DNA from: Opeltia flavorubescens
Lineage: Eukaryota; Ascomycota; Lecanoromycetes; Teloschistales; Teloschistaceae
Length of the DNA: 64,000 bases
Reading direction: 5' to 3'
Assembly (NCBI GenBank): GCA_000442125.1
Contig: KE546966.1
Location: 1,078,969 to 1,142,968 of the forward strand
Made by a program: the position numbers and the translations under genes. The notes below the pieces were generated by a model. That model was not told the origin of the DNA and made no database searches. It saw only the letters and a program-made list of their open reading frames with translations. Positions 35,501 through 46,922 of the stretch are shown here, one piece after another (the first letter of the stretch is position 1; each line of letters begins with the position of its first letter).

Positions 35501-36511
35501 AGGCTTGTGAATGAAGAGGGCCAGTCCAATACTGTCACTGCTCATGGATTTTTGTCGGCCATGTCCACCTTTGAAACCCCTTTCTCCTCGCTCTGCAACA
35601 AGGTCCAACTTGCGACAACAAATCTTCAGACCTTCTACGGTCTCACCGTCAGCCTTAATAGCACCGTGGAATTCATCAATGATACACACTCGCCCCCTTG
35701 GCAGCTTCTCGCAGACACCCTTGCGTCCGAAAATGTCGCTTCAGCGTCTCGGGAGATTGAAATTTCCCAAATTCATGAGGAAAACCGAGAAAAAACGACC
35801 GCACTTGCACTGCGCGACAAATCTCTGGAAGAATTGCAAGTCAAGCTTGAAACACTAGAAAAGAGAGCTTCTGAATCCAGCGGCCGAAGAGAACGCGTTA
35901 GAGAGCTCGAGAACATCATTCAAATGGCCAAGGAGCGCGAGCTCGAACTCGTCAAAACAGTAAATCGTCTACGATCCGAGCGGAACGAGCTCAGAAGTCA
36001 GTGCGAGTCATCGGTTCTCAATACGGGAGGTCAACAAGGCGCGCCAGCCAACGCCGATGCCCTCGTTAGGCCAAGCGAAACGACCTCGGAAGGTTCCATT
36101 ACCCGCATCTCATCTCTTGAGAAGGAGATCGAAACACTGCAAGCTGCTATCCGACATCTCCGAAACATGTCTTACAGCCACACCATTTCCTCTGCCTGGA
36201 ACTTCCTCGGCAAACCACTTACCTCTCAAGCCTCACCCCAGGAGCAGAGAGCCAGACTAAAACAATCGGAGGCCAAGAGCGTCGTCAGCGAGCTTCTACG
36301 ATTGGCAACCGATCCAGCGAATGGGATCGTAAGGCTCAAAGCAAGGAGACAGGGTGAAAAGCTCGGGTGGAGACCTGTTAAGGAAACTTGTTCATGGCAA
36401 TATGGTAGAGCGAAGGAAGAATGGGAGGAGTGGAGAGAATGGAGAGACGATGTTGCTGAGAGGAGGAGTAAAATAAGGAACTATGAGTGGAAACTCGATG
36501 GTATAAAGTAA
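32576..36511 (+). CDS. NIP100: Dynactin large subunit p150-Glued
   Basis: Links dynein to microtubules and cargo; needed for nuclear migration in hyphae (ro-3 in Neurospora). Two exons (32576-33001 and 33059-36511) give 1292 residues. The CAP-Gly domain occupies about 5-72, with GAWIGVVLDNATGKNDGSV and PGHGMFVRP, the tubulin- and EB1-tail-binding groove. A basic Ser/Thr/Pro-rich linker reaches about residue 290, followed by a long heptad coiled coil (about 300-650). The dynactin-specific domain starts around LELGRMEAQESAEHLS, VQLFLPESYKKERNS and GAYLRCKRI. A second coiled coil precedes the C-terminal globular part (GEKLGWRPV). The intron of 57 bases is in phase 0, with a CTGAC branch-like site. 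The stop TAA overlaps a GTAAGT string, so a further exon cannot be excluded. Confidence 0.94.
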
Positions 36512-36690
36512 GTTGAGAAGTGTTCATGCTCTGGCACCGTTGCATTCATGGGCAACGACCTGGAACTTCAACAAATTTGAAATTTAGATACCCCAATTGA
36601 AATGCTATCCATGTTGTATCAGTCTGTCATTCACGTAAATACATCGACTTCAATCTAGCACCCACAAACATGGCTAATTAACCCACTACT

Positions 36691-36708
36691 CTTGTGCCGA
36701 GGCACAAG
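36691..36708. promoter_or_regulatory. Perfect inverted repeat with CCGAGG core (FarA/FarB-type fatty-acid response site)
   Basis: CTTGTGCCGAGGCACAAG is an 8-base arm, 2-base spacer, 8-base arm palindrome. Its centre CCGAGG is the reverse of CCTCGG, the site bound by the FarA/FarB (Ctf1) regulators that switch on beta-oxidation and peroxisomal genes in filamentous ascomycetes. It lies about 120 bases before the ATG of the peroxisomal fatty-acid transporter gene, a natural target. The motif is seen directly; binding is inferred. Confidence 0.6.
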
Positions 36709-36827
36709 AATCATACGTAGATAATTGTTCTCTCCAATGATCTGTAAATATACCCCATGCATCAACCACCGCGTACCAATAAGAAAAGACAGCCACACAT
36801 GATACCTAGAGATATGTCAGTGATATC

Positions 36828-39067
36828 ATGGGTGTGCAATCGAAAATTCTTCTCTCTGCTCCACCCTCGGAGAAATCAGTCAAGGAGCTCATCTCTGCCC
36901 TGACAGACCTGTACCTCAAGAACCGTACCAAGGTATCGAGAGCTGTCTACCTAAGCCTATTTGTCGCCCTCATTGGACGTATATACCATGCAATTTCGGA
37001 ACAGAAGGCTTCAATCAACCAGGCCGTAATACAGCGTCGGCCCGGGACAATATCTGCAGATGGAGAAGGAAAAGTAAGGAAGCGCGTGGAGATCAATCAA
37101 GAGTTCTTCAGAAATCTTTTGCGGCTACTTAAAATTGTTATACCAGGATGGAAGAGCAAAGAGCTCCGACTCCTCATCAGCCACAGCTTCTTCCTGGTTG
37201 TAAGGACGTTGATCAGCCTTTATGTGGCGGAGCTTGATGGGAAACTGGTCAGCAGTCTTGTGCGAGGGAAAGGGAAAGAGTTCTTCAAGGGGATAGTGTG
37301 GTGGATGGTCGTTGCAATACCAGCAACATTTACGAACTCTATGGTCAGCGCCACCTCAATAGGAATGCTGCCAATGCTGATATCATGAAAGCTATCCTAC
37401 CACCAGTGCAAACTCGCCCTTCAGTACCGTAGCCGCCTAACGAACTATCTCCACACAAGGTATCTGCAGAATATGACATTCTACAGTCTTTCCGCTTTGG
37501 ATGACCGGATCAAGAATGCAGATCAGCTCATTACTGTCGACGTCGCCCGATTCTCGAACAGTCTTGCTGAACTATACTCGAACCTCGCAAAACCGATACT
37601 TGACATGGTAATCTACAACTACTCCCTCTCACGGTCTGTGGGTGGCGAAGGCCTATTCATGATGAGCCTGTTGGTGCAGATCTCCGCCAATGTCATGCGG
37701 GCTCTGACACCACCGTTCGGAAAATACGTTGCCGAAGAAGCTCGCTTGGAAGGCGAGTTCCGATTTCAGCACTCGAGACTAATTGACAATAGTGAAGAGA
37801 TTGCCTTATATCATGGACACGAGACGGAGAAAGACACGCTTGATAAGGGCTATTTCACACTTATAAAACATGTCAATCGAATACTGCGAAGGAGACTCTA
37901 TCATGGTGTCATGGAAGATTTTGTTATCAAATACTTCTGGGGCGCTTTAGGACTCATGCTGTGCAGTGTGCCGGTATTTTTCAAGGTCCCTGGGCAGGTG
38001 CTACGTGGCATGGGCGATAGGACAGAAAGTAAGCATTTCACGTTTCCATGCGGTATTATATCGATACATCGACGAGACTGAATGTGTTACGCGCTATAGG
38101 CTTTGTCACAAACCGCCGAATGTTGCTCTCTTCCTCTGATGCTTTTGGTCGAATTATGTTCTCGTACAAAGAGATTACTGAGCTTGCTGGTTACACTTCG
38201 CGGGTTGCCAGCCTCATCTCGGTCATGGATTCCATCCAAGCTGGTCACTTTGAGAAATCGCTCGTCTCTTCCGCTTTGGAGGATTCCGCCGTCCTAAGAA
38301 GTCGAGGTAACGTTGTAGAGAGTTCTGAAATTGAATTTATAGATGTCCCAATCGTGAGCCCCAATGGGGACGTTCTGGTGGAGAAGTTGAACATGAGTGT
38401 CAAATCTGGTAAGCACTTGCTCATCGTTGGACCCAATGGTTGCGGCAAGTCGAGTCTATTTCGGATCCTCGGCGGACTTTGGCCAGTTTATGGGGGAACT
38501 GTCCGCAAACCGCCGTATGGGGACATTTTCTACATACCACAACGCCCATACCTTTCGAGAGGTAGTCTTCGACAGCAAGTGATCTACCCAGACGGCATTC
38601 GAGAGATGCGTAACAAGCGTATTACGGATGACGATCTTCTAAATATACTGGCAACAGTGGATATCCAGAGCATCATTGACCGGCCATACGGATGGGATGC
38701 CGAGGAGGAATGGAGAGATGTTCTCTCTGGTGGCCTACAGCAGCGTGTTGCCATGGCACGGCTGTTCTACCACAGGCCCAAGTACGCTATCTTAGATGAA
38801 TGTACTAGCAGCGTCACGCTTGAGATTGAAAAGGCGATGTACGACCACGCGAAAGAGCTGGGAATTACACTGATGACGGTCAGCCATCGAAGGAGTCTAT
38901 GGAGATACCATGATGATATCCTCCAGTTTGACGGCCAGGGCAATTACATTTTTACCAAGCTGGACGCAAACAAAAGACTCGAGCTAGAAGATGAGAAAGA
39001 AGAATTGGAGCTACAGTTAAGGGGAGTGCCTGAACTGGAGCGGCGATTACAAGAGCTTACAACCTGA
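36828..39067 (+). CDS. Peroxisomal long-chain fatty-acid ABC half-transporter (ABCD/Pxa family)
   Basis: Imports long-chain acyl-CoA into peroxisomes for beta-oxidation, as a dimer of half transporters. Three exons (36828-37343, 37392-38028, 38100-39067) give 706 residues. The N-terminal part has the basic [17 protein letters not shown] that opens ABCD proteins. The membrane domain includes [12 protein letters not shown] and the EAA-like [12 protein letters not shown] loop typical of the subfamily. The nucleotide-binding domain has Walker [10 protein letters not shown], the signature LSGGLQQR, Walker [10 protein letters not shown] and the switch histidine in TVSHRRSL. Introns of 48 and 71 bases restore [13 protein letters not shown] and TES|FVTNRR. 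It follows dynactin on the same strand with its own promoter. It looks closest to Pxa2-type fungal members, but I cannot prove which paralogue. Confidence 0.93.
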
Positions 39068-40155
39068 AGTATCAGAATACCAAGAAGGGCTTCGCACATT
39101 GTCAAGCGATGTTGGACTCGTTGCAGCTGCAGCTGGCCACGTCGTTTCACCGTCCATGTTTCAAACGCTGAGGCGTCAAACAATCGAAATAAGTGCTATA
39201 CATACTGGCCATATCATGACAGCGACCTCCACCAAAAGGTCTGTGATGCTCTCCTCCATGGAGTCTTACTTCTACAAGACGGCCATCTAGAGACCCATGA
39301 CAGCTCACTCCATTTACATCGATATCCGATGGCTGTATACTGTCTGCACAGTGGACTCTCCATCTCCCACATTATGGAAGCAGCTTGGACTCAGCTCATC
39401 TGGTTCATGTGCCGGATTATGATCTTCGAGAAAACCGCCAGATATAGCACAACGTTGTTTTTCGAAGTCATAGAGAGAGCTAGAGGTGAGCAATGTTCTT
39501 CACGTGAGGCGCAAGCGACCGGCCGAGATTCAGGAGGAGGTGCAGTAAAAAGATTAGCGTCATAGATCCACAGTAGTTGTTACAGTCAGAGTCCTGTGCA
39601 GGATAACGAGAAGAGCCATTTCATGATGCATGCTGGCGATCTGCGGTAGTCGTCATGCTCAAATTTTGGGATCGAAGATCAAGAGATCTGATGCAATCGA
39701 CATAGTCGGTAATTCTTGTGCAACGTCTCTCTAAGACAAGACTGATCACATTTCTATACCATGCCTTTGGTTTCCAATTTCCTTAAGACATGATCGATCG
39801 ATATCCTGTATGCTGGCGTTAAAAGCATTAGCATGAACGGGGGAGAGCATTAGCGGCCATGACGAGCTGGCTTTGCCGCACGTTAATTGGTTAAAAATTC
39901 ACGAGCGCTTCACAGCCAGTTTTGTTGGCAAGTCCATAAAAGTCTGAGCGTCTGTCTCTGTATTGCCCAGAAGCCATTGTGGTCCGAAAGTATAACCGCT
40001 TGTGTTTAATAACAGCTTTCTTGCAAATGCTTCCATTTAATTCGTCGTCTCTCTATCAGAATGACTACCTGCCATTGCCTCAAATCCTAAACAAATACCT
40101 TGATGTGAGAACAGTCGCGACATGAGACTAGCTCTGTTGGAACAGTCTCAGCAGT
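39068..40155. other. Intergenic with one long stop-free frame
   Basis: Downstream of the ABC transporter and upstream of the HET gene. A stop-free plus-strand frame of about 165 codons runs from 39071 to 39565, with its only good ATG at 39329 (78 codons). It contains a His/Leu-rich stretch (SLHLHRYPMAVYCLHSG) but no family that I recognise. It may be chance or a gene relic. The remaining 590 bases look like promoter. Confidence 0.45.
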
Positions 40156-41772
40156 ATGCGGCTCCTGGAAACCACGACACTCGAATTGCATGAGTTCTTT
40201 GGCGATGCCATCCCGAGTTATGCTATACTTTCTCATACTTGGGCTGAAGAGGAAGTCTCTTACCAGCTACTCTCCAAATCGGAAGCTCAGTCCCTGGCTG
40301 GCTATAAGAAGATCACAGCGTTCTGTAAATTAGCAGCAGCTCAGGGTTGGAAATATGCATGGGCTGATACTTGCTGTATCGACAAGACGAGCAGCGCCGA
40401 ACTCTCCGAGGCTATCAATTCCATGTGGAGATGGTATGGGAAGTCGAGTATGTGTTTTGCCCACCTTGCCGACTGCGTGAACAACGAAAGCTACGGGTCC
40501 CATTCGACTGCATTTTCCAGTGAGATCCGGAATAGTAGATGGTTTACCCGCGGCTGGACATTGCAGGAGCTATTGGCTCCGGCCAAAATCGTCTTCTATG
40601 ACTCCAAATGGAATCTGATTGGAGATAGGGATACTTTGAGCTTTGATATCTCCATAGCTACTGGAATCAGTCGACTGCATCTGCGCCATCCACAGCAAGC
40701 CAGCGTTGCGGCTAAAATGTCGTGGATGTCGAAGAGGCAAACAACAAGGTCAGAGGACATCGCCTATTCGCTTCTTGGCCTGTTTCACGTATATATGCCT
40801 TTGATTTACGGCGAAGGCTCGAATGCTTTCATTCGGCTCCAACAGGAAATCGTTAAAGTCTCCAATGACGAGAGCATATTCGCCTGGACAGACGACAGCC
40901 TAGTTCAGAGTGGCATGTTCGCGCTTTCTCCCGCTGCCTTTACCGATGCCGGAAATATCATTACTTTCCAGCACCCAAGCATACGTAAAACACCCTATTC
41001 GGTGACCAACTTTGGATTGGCAATCGAGGCAGACGCTAGTGTATATGATCGAGTCATCACAGCGAATACGATGAAACCTTACGCGTGGAAATTGCCTATA
41101 GCCTGTACAAGAGGATCCGAACGTCAACACCTCACGATTAGCCTACTCTCCGTTGCCGGAAACACGGTAAGGGTTGACGTAGGAAAACTCATGCCGCTTC
41201 CAGGGCCCATCAACCCGCGCACCGAACATCGGATCATCTACGTTAAATCATTCTATCGGCACAAGGCATCCGAGTGGTCGGAGCCATCTCTGGAGCTTCG
41301 CTGGAATCGAGTCTTTGAGGAGTATATGACTTACGTTGGCTCACCACATAACGGACCGGTGTCGGAACGAATGAACCAGAACGGAGTAGTGTACTCGAAC
41401 TACGCCGGAAAGACTGTTGCACGTAGATTCACCCAGTCAAATGGCACGCCTTTGCAGGATTGGCAAGGTAACGGGCGTGGTTTGGCTCCCGAACTTGTTT
41501 TGGAGTGGAGGTTGGATCGGGGCGCAAGCTCGTTGTCAAGCACTATCTACGTGTCCAGAAAAGACAAGAGTCATGAGCAGGCTCTGAGAGACATCGCGTA
41601 TCAATCTCGAACCTACGGCCTCGGCCTCGGAGGTGAAATTACGGTACCACTTTGGAATGATCTTCACCTTCGTGCCGAACTCGGTAAGGAAACATTTGGT
41701 GAGGGCTCTTACTTCATCGACTTGAAATTGATTGTATCTACAAGACGAAAAATATTCCCAACATTGAAGTAA
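40156..41772 (+). CDS. HET-domain (heterokaryon incompatibility) protein
   Basis: HET domains trigger cell death when different fungal strains fuse. Single-exon, 538 residues. The full HET domain is visible: YAILSHTWAEEE at 21-32, then GYKKITAFCKLA, YAWADTCCIDK, ELSEAINSMWRWY, CFAHLAD and SRWFTRGWTLQELLAP near 135. The commonly attached block follows (MSKRQTTRSEDIAYSLLGLF, MPLIYGEGSNAFIRLQ). The C-terminal 280 residues have no NACHT, ankyrin or WD40 repeats, so this is a solo HET protein rather than an NLR-like one. The ATG precedes MRLLETTTLEL, the usual start. Whether it acts in incompatibility or is one of the many silent HET genes is unknown. Confidence 0.92.
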   Translation: MRLLETTTLELHEFFGDAIPSYAILSHTWAEEEVSYQLLSKSEAQSLAGYKKITAFCKLAAAQGWKYAWADTCCIDKTSSAELSEAINSMWRWYGKSSMCFAHLADCVNNESYGSHSTAFSSEIRNSRWFTRGWTLQELLAPAKIVFYDSKWNLIGDRDTLSFDISIATGISRLHLRHPQQASVAAKMSWMSKRQTTRSEDIAYSLLGLFHVYMPLIYGEGSNAFIRLQQEIVKVSNDESIFAWTDDSLVQSGMFALSPAAFTDAGNIITFQHPSIRKTPYSVTNFGLAIEADASVYDRVITANTMKPYAWKLPIACTRGSERQHLTISLLSVAGNTVRVDVGKLMPLPGPINPRTEHRIIYVKSFYRHKASEWSEPSLELRWNRVFEEYMTYVGSPHNGPVSERMNQNGVVYSNYAGKTVARRFTQSNGTPLQDWQGNGRGLAPELVLEWRLDRGASSLSSTIYVSRKDKSHEQALRDIAYQSRTYGLGLGGEITVPLWNDLHLRAELGKETFGEGSYFIDLKLIVSTRRKIFPTLK

Positions 41773-42872
41773 ATACCGTCAGCTCTTAAAACGTTCATAT
41801 GTGGTTTCACCATCCATTTGCAAGGTGGTCAAGCTTGAGGTTTAGAAGTTTCTTTTTTCAGGATTTTTGAATCCTTTATTTCTAGACCTCATCCACGAAG
41901 GGAAATAATCTTCAGTTATGAACGAGATGCCGTGCATCAAAGAAAATGACCCTGAGATGGGGCGTAAAGAGGCTTGAATTGCAAGACTAACATCAGCGAA
42001 ACAAGACGTCACCATTGTCTCGTGGTGAGGCTGACATCCCACACACGCGGCTCGCACGGGTTATGGTGTTGATGGCTGAAACATTATTCTCCGAACCGCT
42101 GCAAATTGCAGATCCTTCCACACTACTGTCAGGCTTAGTGCTGTTAATTCTCCGCCTTCTCATTTCACATGACAATCAAGTCGAGCTTCCGACATGCAGA
42201 GACGACTTGATCTTTTACCCTTTCATATTTTCTACAATTTAATTCATTACCTTATTGTCAAGCGAGTTGATCAAATCCTCAATATGTCTCGTAGATCAAT
42301 TTGCATTTCACGACTAACTATAACGAAATCTCGGTATTCTAGAAGCCGTACGTGTTGGTTGTGTCTGTTTCATTCTATTGACATATAGGATGAGCCGAGA
42401 TCAACTTCCCAATCCGTGAGGATTTTCGTATCAAAGATCTATTCATAGAGGTTTGCTTCAACGAATAGCATGGACGTATCTTGTTTACTTTACCAGCACG
42501 AGGTCTTCTTACTAAACCATGAAGGGCCCAAAAACACGGGAAAGCGTTGAAGGATGATCCCACCATGCTTCATGGGCACGGCAAATATCGTGTGGACCGA
42601 TGTTTTCATCTCCTTCGAAGGTCTCATTGTATGTTCTGAGGCATGAAGATCTGTATTCTTTTTTTACATCGCAACGGCCTGGCCGGAGCTGGTCAGCGGA
42701 GGGAAACATCTATATAATGATGTGCCAATCCATCAGGTAGTGTTCTCTCCTTCATCTTGCTAGCATCGTACACTGGTGAATACTTCCCTCATACAAATCT
42801 TTTCCAATTCTTTCAATTTCCACACATCATCATTCTGATTTTATCCCTCCTACTCGTCAATCGACCACCATC
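41773..42872. other. Intergenic
   Basis: About 1.1 kb between the HET gene and the secreted-protein gene, both rightward. It probably holds the promoter of the latter. Several frames of 60-75 codons occur, none convincing. Confidence 0.5.
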
Positions 42873-43895
42873 ATGTTCGTGCCAATTGCATCTATTTCCT
42901 TCTTCGTCGCCATCCTACCTCTTCTCACATCCGCTGCCCCGGCCCTTAATGCCCGACAAGACGGTCCCGGCCATTCCTACGAATGTGAAGCCAAGTACAA
43001 CGCCGCGGCTCGGAAACAGCAGCTGCGAAGTGAAGGAGCTACAGCGCGTGGTTTGTACAACCCTTATTCCTTTCCATCCAATTCCATAAGAGGGAGCAAG
43101 TAACTGATGATATCACAATTGCGTAGATCTGGCAATCGCCATCATGGAAACGTACGTGCTGCCATGGCCCAATCGCAAAACTTCACTTGTCGAAGCGGCG
43201 AACTTCCTTTTCTCTCCCTCATACCAGGACACTAACATCTCTGTCACTCCACAGAGGCTGCGCAATGTCCGGCACTGCCTATCCTCTCGGGGACCTGATG
43301 CCCAATGGTCAGCCCAAGACAGACGACTCCGCCAATTTCGGCCTCTTCAAAAACAACTGTACGTTCACCCCTTACTTTCTTCTCCAATTCCAAATATTTC
43401 AAGCACCATGGGATTGGACGATGCTAACTCCAATTTTCGCGATAGGGGGTAATATCCGCCAATACTGCGATGGGTTCAAAGGCAAGGCTCAGTCCGACTG
43501 GAATCAAGGACAGTCATTGAAGTAAGTCTTATCCGTCCACTCAATCGACACCTCGAACCATCTCCACTCTTCTCCATCTACAACCAAAACACACATGATT
43601 CACAGTCACTGACGAAAATCCCACAGTACCGATGACGCCGCTGCCATCAAATGCCAGCACGCACAAATGGATGCACAAGGCGATGACTGGTATGAAACTC
43701 AACGGTACGTTCTTTACAGCCTCCCCTTTTCCTTTCTGCTGTGCAGATTATATCAATGAATCCTAACGTAAAAACAGAGGCCGCGGATATGGAGGACAAG
43801 AGTACCACAAAGCCATCGATTTCGTGGCCGATTTCCTCAACCAGGGCCATTTGACCGACAATACGGTCACTTATTACAATTTGCATGGGGTGTAG
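42873..43895 (+). CDS. Small secreted protein, six exons, possible lysozyme-like fold
   Basis: Six exons (42873-43050, 43127-43151, 43255-43358, 43446-43521, 43627-43704, 43778-43895) join in frame to 192 residues. The five introns take almost as much space as the exons, and exon 2 is only 25 bases. Residues 1-21 are a signal peptide ending SAA-PAL; NARQ may be a Kex2-like maturation site. The mature protein has four cysteines (YECEA, GCAM, RQYCD, IKCQ), so two disulfides are possible. The order AIAIMETG, then SANFGLFKNNWGNIR resembles the catalytic Glu and GLFQIN block of lysozyme-like transglycosylases; this is a pattern reading, not a firm assignment. The tail has RGRGYGGQEYHKAIDF. I know relatives only as conserved fungal secreted proteins of unknown function. 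Confidence 0.8.
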
Positions 43896-44807
43896 ATAAA
43901 CAACCTGGGACACATCGAGGAAGAGATGGAGACGCCACGGGTGGTGTGGCTCTGTATATATGTACAACAATTTTTCCTTTGGTTCGGGTTTTGGATTTGG
44001 TTTGAGATTTGAAAATTGTATATACGCGAATGTTTTGTCAGTCGTTGGAAGAAATGTACATACGCATTGATCAAAAGATTGTTCTACTTATATGTAAATG
44101 CTCTCTGTTGGTGACAGTGTTTTTCCACCTTCTCTTGTAAATATCCCTTGCAAAGAAGTAAAGTAATTGAGTAATACTCACTCATGTCACATCTTGTAAC
44201 TCGACCCGCCCTCCCCCAGCCAAAAAAACCATCCCATTTCAAAAAAGAATAAAGGATGGAAAAAAAGGAAGCCCAAAACCAATTCATATTTGATGTTACA
44301 TCCAAAACTTACCCATCCTTGCTAAGTCCCTTTTGTAGATTTATTCCCTTCCATCTCCAAAATCATGGCAAAGGCTTCTGCGGCTTTAGTATCGCTACCT
44401 CGACTCCGGGAAAATATAATTGAGATATCTAAATTATTTACTTTCGTGAAGTCTTTGGATTAATAGATGATGGGAAATCTTGCCTAAGGACTACCGATCA
44501 GAGACCCAGCAATCAAATTCCAAATCAAAGGCCCGAACCGAATTGGAAAAGGGATATATTTTTGTATCTAATCCTTCCTACCTCTCAGCTAATCGAACAC
44601 AAGTCTTCCGTAGGACCACCATCGTACCGAGAGAATCAATTCCAATCTCGTCAATCACATAGGTCCAGCTAGCAACGCAATACCTACTCCAAACAGAACG
44701 TCTTGGGTATACCTAATTCCGTTTCCTCTCCCCCAAAAGAACCACAGCTCCCGATACTAAAAATCCGAAACAACATCCCCAACACCTCTGACGGGAAAGA
44801 AAAAAAA
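43896..44807. other. Intergenic between convergent genes
   Basis: 3' flanks of the secreted-protein gene and the esterase gene, about 900 bases, A+T-rich with several A runs. No gene seen. Confidence 0.55.
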
Positions 44808-46922
44808 TCATGGTGTTTCCGTCCCCTCATTCCCCACCCCCATCAACCCGCCTGCCAATCCTTTCATCCTCCTCCCTAACAAATCCTCCTCGCTAGCCAG
44901 ACTGACCATACTCTTATCTCTCATGTGACCGTTCTGTCCCGCCTTCCTCCCACCTCGTCCCCTTGATCTCGCGCTTGGGATTTTCCTTCGAGACGAGAAA
45001 TAACTATCCTCCGTCGAGTGTCCGTCATGAGTCTTGCCACCATTCGACAACGCACTCATTTCCAAAGGACGGTCTTCATCCCCAGAACTCTCGGTCGGCA
45101 TTCGGCGATGATGTCTTCTCCACCGATCTCCTTCCATCCTTTCAGTCATCATCGCTTGAGAAGTATTCGCCCTGGTCTCGCATCCATCAAAAATCTCTTC
45201 GATCCACCTTGCCACTTTGAAAATATACTTCCACCCTTCCGGGAAGATACTCACAAACTGTAGAAACCCATGACTAATCCCAGGGATCAAGGTAACCTCC
45301 ACATGTTCCCTTTCATCAAAGACATCCTTCGAATTCAGTAGCCCCAATTCTTTTCTCTGGATGAAAAGGTTTTGCTTCGCTTGCCGGAGTCTGCCTGCGA
45401 AAATAACCGTGTCGTCGACAAGTGGATCCCGCTCACCGGTCAAGAAGCAAGTCTTTGGAAATTTGGCCAGTAAGGCTTCTGGAGCAAGGAGTGGGGAGAG
45501 GAGGTAATCGGTGCTGAAATCTGGACGGCTGTGGGGCCCGACGTAAAGGATGATCATCGCACGCATCATCTCAGGAGTGAGGATACGGTCGTTGAAGTAG
45601 GAAATCATAGATGACATGGCTAGGCGAGTTTTGAGGAGTTTTGGTTTGGAAGAGGCTAAGGTAGTACTTTGAGAAGCAAGGTTGACGGGGGAGACGATAT
45701 CGAGTTCGGCGTCTGTGGGGGGTTTGAGCGGAGTGACTGATTTGTCGTCGGCTGTGACGACAGAATGATCTTTTGGGGCAAGGCTGGGAGAAAAGGCCTT
45801 ATCCTCATCGTCAGATGGGTGTGGAGTATCTGGGGTGAGCTTGTAGTAATCCTCGCTTTTCCGTCGAAGAATGTTCTTGTTTCTTTTGCGAGTTCGCCGG
45901 TCTTGTATTAATGCCATTTGCTCGTCAGACATCCAGTTACCGATGTTCATATCCAAGCCAGGGTATATGAGGATCAATCCTTCTGGTGAAGGAAGCACAT
46001 CTTGGTCATAGTATCTTTGTGCGTCATTGCTGGCTGATTGCAGGATCATCAGGACTGCGCCGGTAGCGATGTTGCCTCCAGCGCTATCCCCAGTGATGAT
46101 GATACGAGGCACCACAGAACCAGATAGGCCTATGCATCGGCCCTGAGAAGCGACCAGAGTATGATAGACGTCGTAGGCCTCGTTCAAAGCATGTGGATAA
46201 GGATACTCAGGCGCCTTCTTGTAGTCCAAGCTGAGCACAGGCAGCTCTGTTCTTCCAGCCCATCCAAGTAATTTGTCCTCGTGATGTCTTGGGTTCATTG
46301 CAACAAATCCTCCTCCTGGAATGTCTAAAACTACTTTGGTGTGATTTTGGAGTGCAGACAAAGGTCCATCGAAGTACAGCCAAGCATTGATAGGCTCTTT
46401 GTATGACGAACTTGCTGGTCGTGGGATTCTGATCGCTCGAGGTGGGTATCGGGTCAATTTTGGCCTTAGAACCCTCGTCAGAAAGGACAGATACGGCGTC
46501 GTTGATTTATGCCATGAGACCCTCAGGTGGTCGACCGTCAAGAGTCCTCTGACCTTGCGGACCTTCTCGTCTGCTTGTTCTGCGGCGATGAGATAGTATA
46601 AGGTGAAGACCATTGATGCCAGATCTCTCAGCCATTTTGTTCGTATCTTCATTGCCGTCCAGAAGCCCGCGTCTAGCGCCGTTGTTATCCATGTTGCCCG
46701 AAAGTATGATCTGGTGTAAAGATTGGCAAGCGGTTCAGGGGACTCTAGCCCAACGATCTTGGCAAAGTTTCGGGAAATGTAAAGCCACAAAAGCGTGATG
46801 ACCATGATCTGCCACGCCGTAAGCCGCTTGGAAAGACGAGCTGAGAGACTCCGGAGGATTGGAGGGCCATTCTTGTTGCCTCTGGTTTGGGTCAGCTCTG
46901 GCGCGGTTTGGAATGAAGTCAA
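44808..46922 (-). CDS. Membrane-anchored alpha/beta hydrolase, hormone-sensitive-lipase type
   Basis: Esterase or lipase of the alpha/beta-hydrolase fold-3 family. The frame is open for 704 codons. The oxyanion-hole motif is LDIPGGGFVAM (HGGG variant), the nucleophile serine lies in ITGDSAGGNIA, the acid in GERDPLVDD and the base in GISHGFLQF, so the triad is complete. A hydrophobic segment (IMVITLLWLYI) near the N-terminus may anchor it to a membrane. About 100 residues rich in Ser/Asp/Pro interrupt the fold between YPGLD and the second half, as in fungal steryl-ester-like hydrolases; the C-terminal 120 residues are basic and disordered. The start is unresolved: 46922 is not an ATG, the first in-frame ATG is at 46805 (665 residues), and a small upstream exon near 47066 (ATGATAG then GTGAAA) is possible. 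Confidence 0.85.
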   Translation of the reverse strand: MTSFQTAPELTQTRGNKNGPPILRSLSARLSKRLTAWQIMVITLLWLYISRNFAKIVGLESPEPLANLYTRSYFRATWITTALDAGFWTAMKIRTKWLRDLASMVFTLYYLIAAEQADEKVRKVRGLLTVDHLRVSWHKSTTPYLSFLTRVLRPKLTRYPPRAIRIPRPASSSYKEPINAWLYFDGPLSALQNHTKVVLDIPGGGFVAMNPRHHEDKLLGWAGRTELPVLSLDYKKAPEYPYPHALNEAYDVYHTLVASQGRCIGLSGSVVPRIIITGDSAGGNIATGAVLMILQSASNDAQRYYDQDVLPSPEGLILIYPGLDMNIGNWMSDEQMALIQDRRTRKRNKNILRRKSEDYYKLTPDTPHPSDDEDKAFSPSLAPKDHSVVTADDKSVTPLKPPTDAELDIVSPVNLASQSTTLASSKPKLLKTRLAMSSMISYFNDRILTPEMMRAMIILYVGPHSRPDFSTDYLLSPLLAPEALLAKFPKTCFLTGERDPLVDDTVIFAGRLRQAKQNLFIQRKELGLLNSKDVFDEREHVEVTLIPGISHGFLQFVSIFPEGWKYIFKVARWIEEIFDGCETRANTSQAMMTERMEGDRWRRHHRRMPTESSGDEDRPLEMSALSNGGKTHDGHSTEDSYFSSRRKIPSARSRGRGGRKAGQNGHMRDKSMVSLASEEDLLGRRMKGLAGGLMGVGNEGTETP

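Noticed and set aside
39329-39565. 78-codon ATG frame after the ABC transporter
   Set aside because: Part of a longer stop-free stretch but without a known family. Could be a relic, so mentioned only in the intergenic entry.
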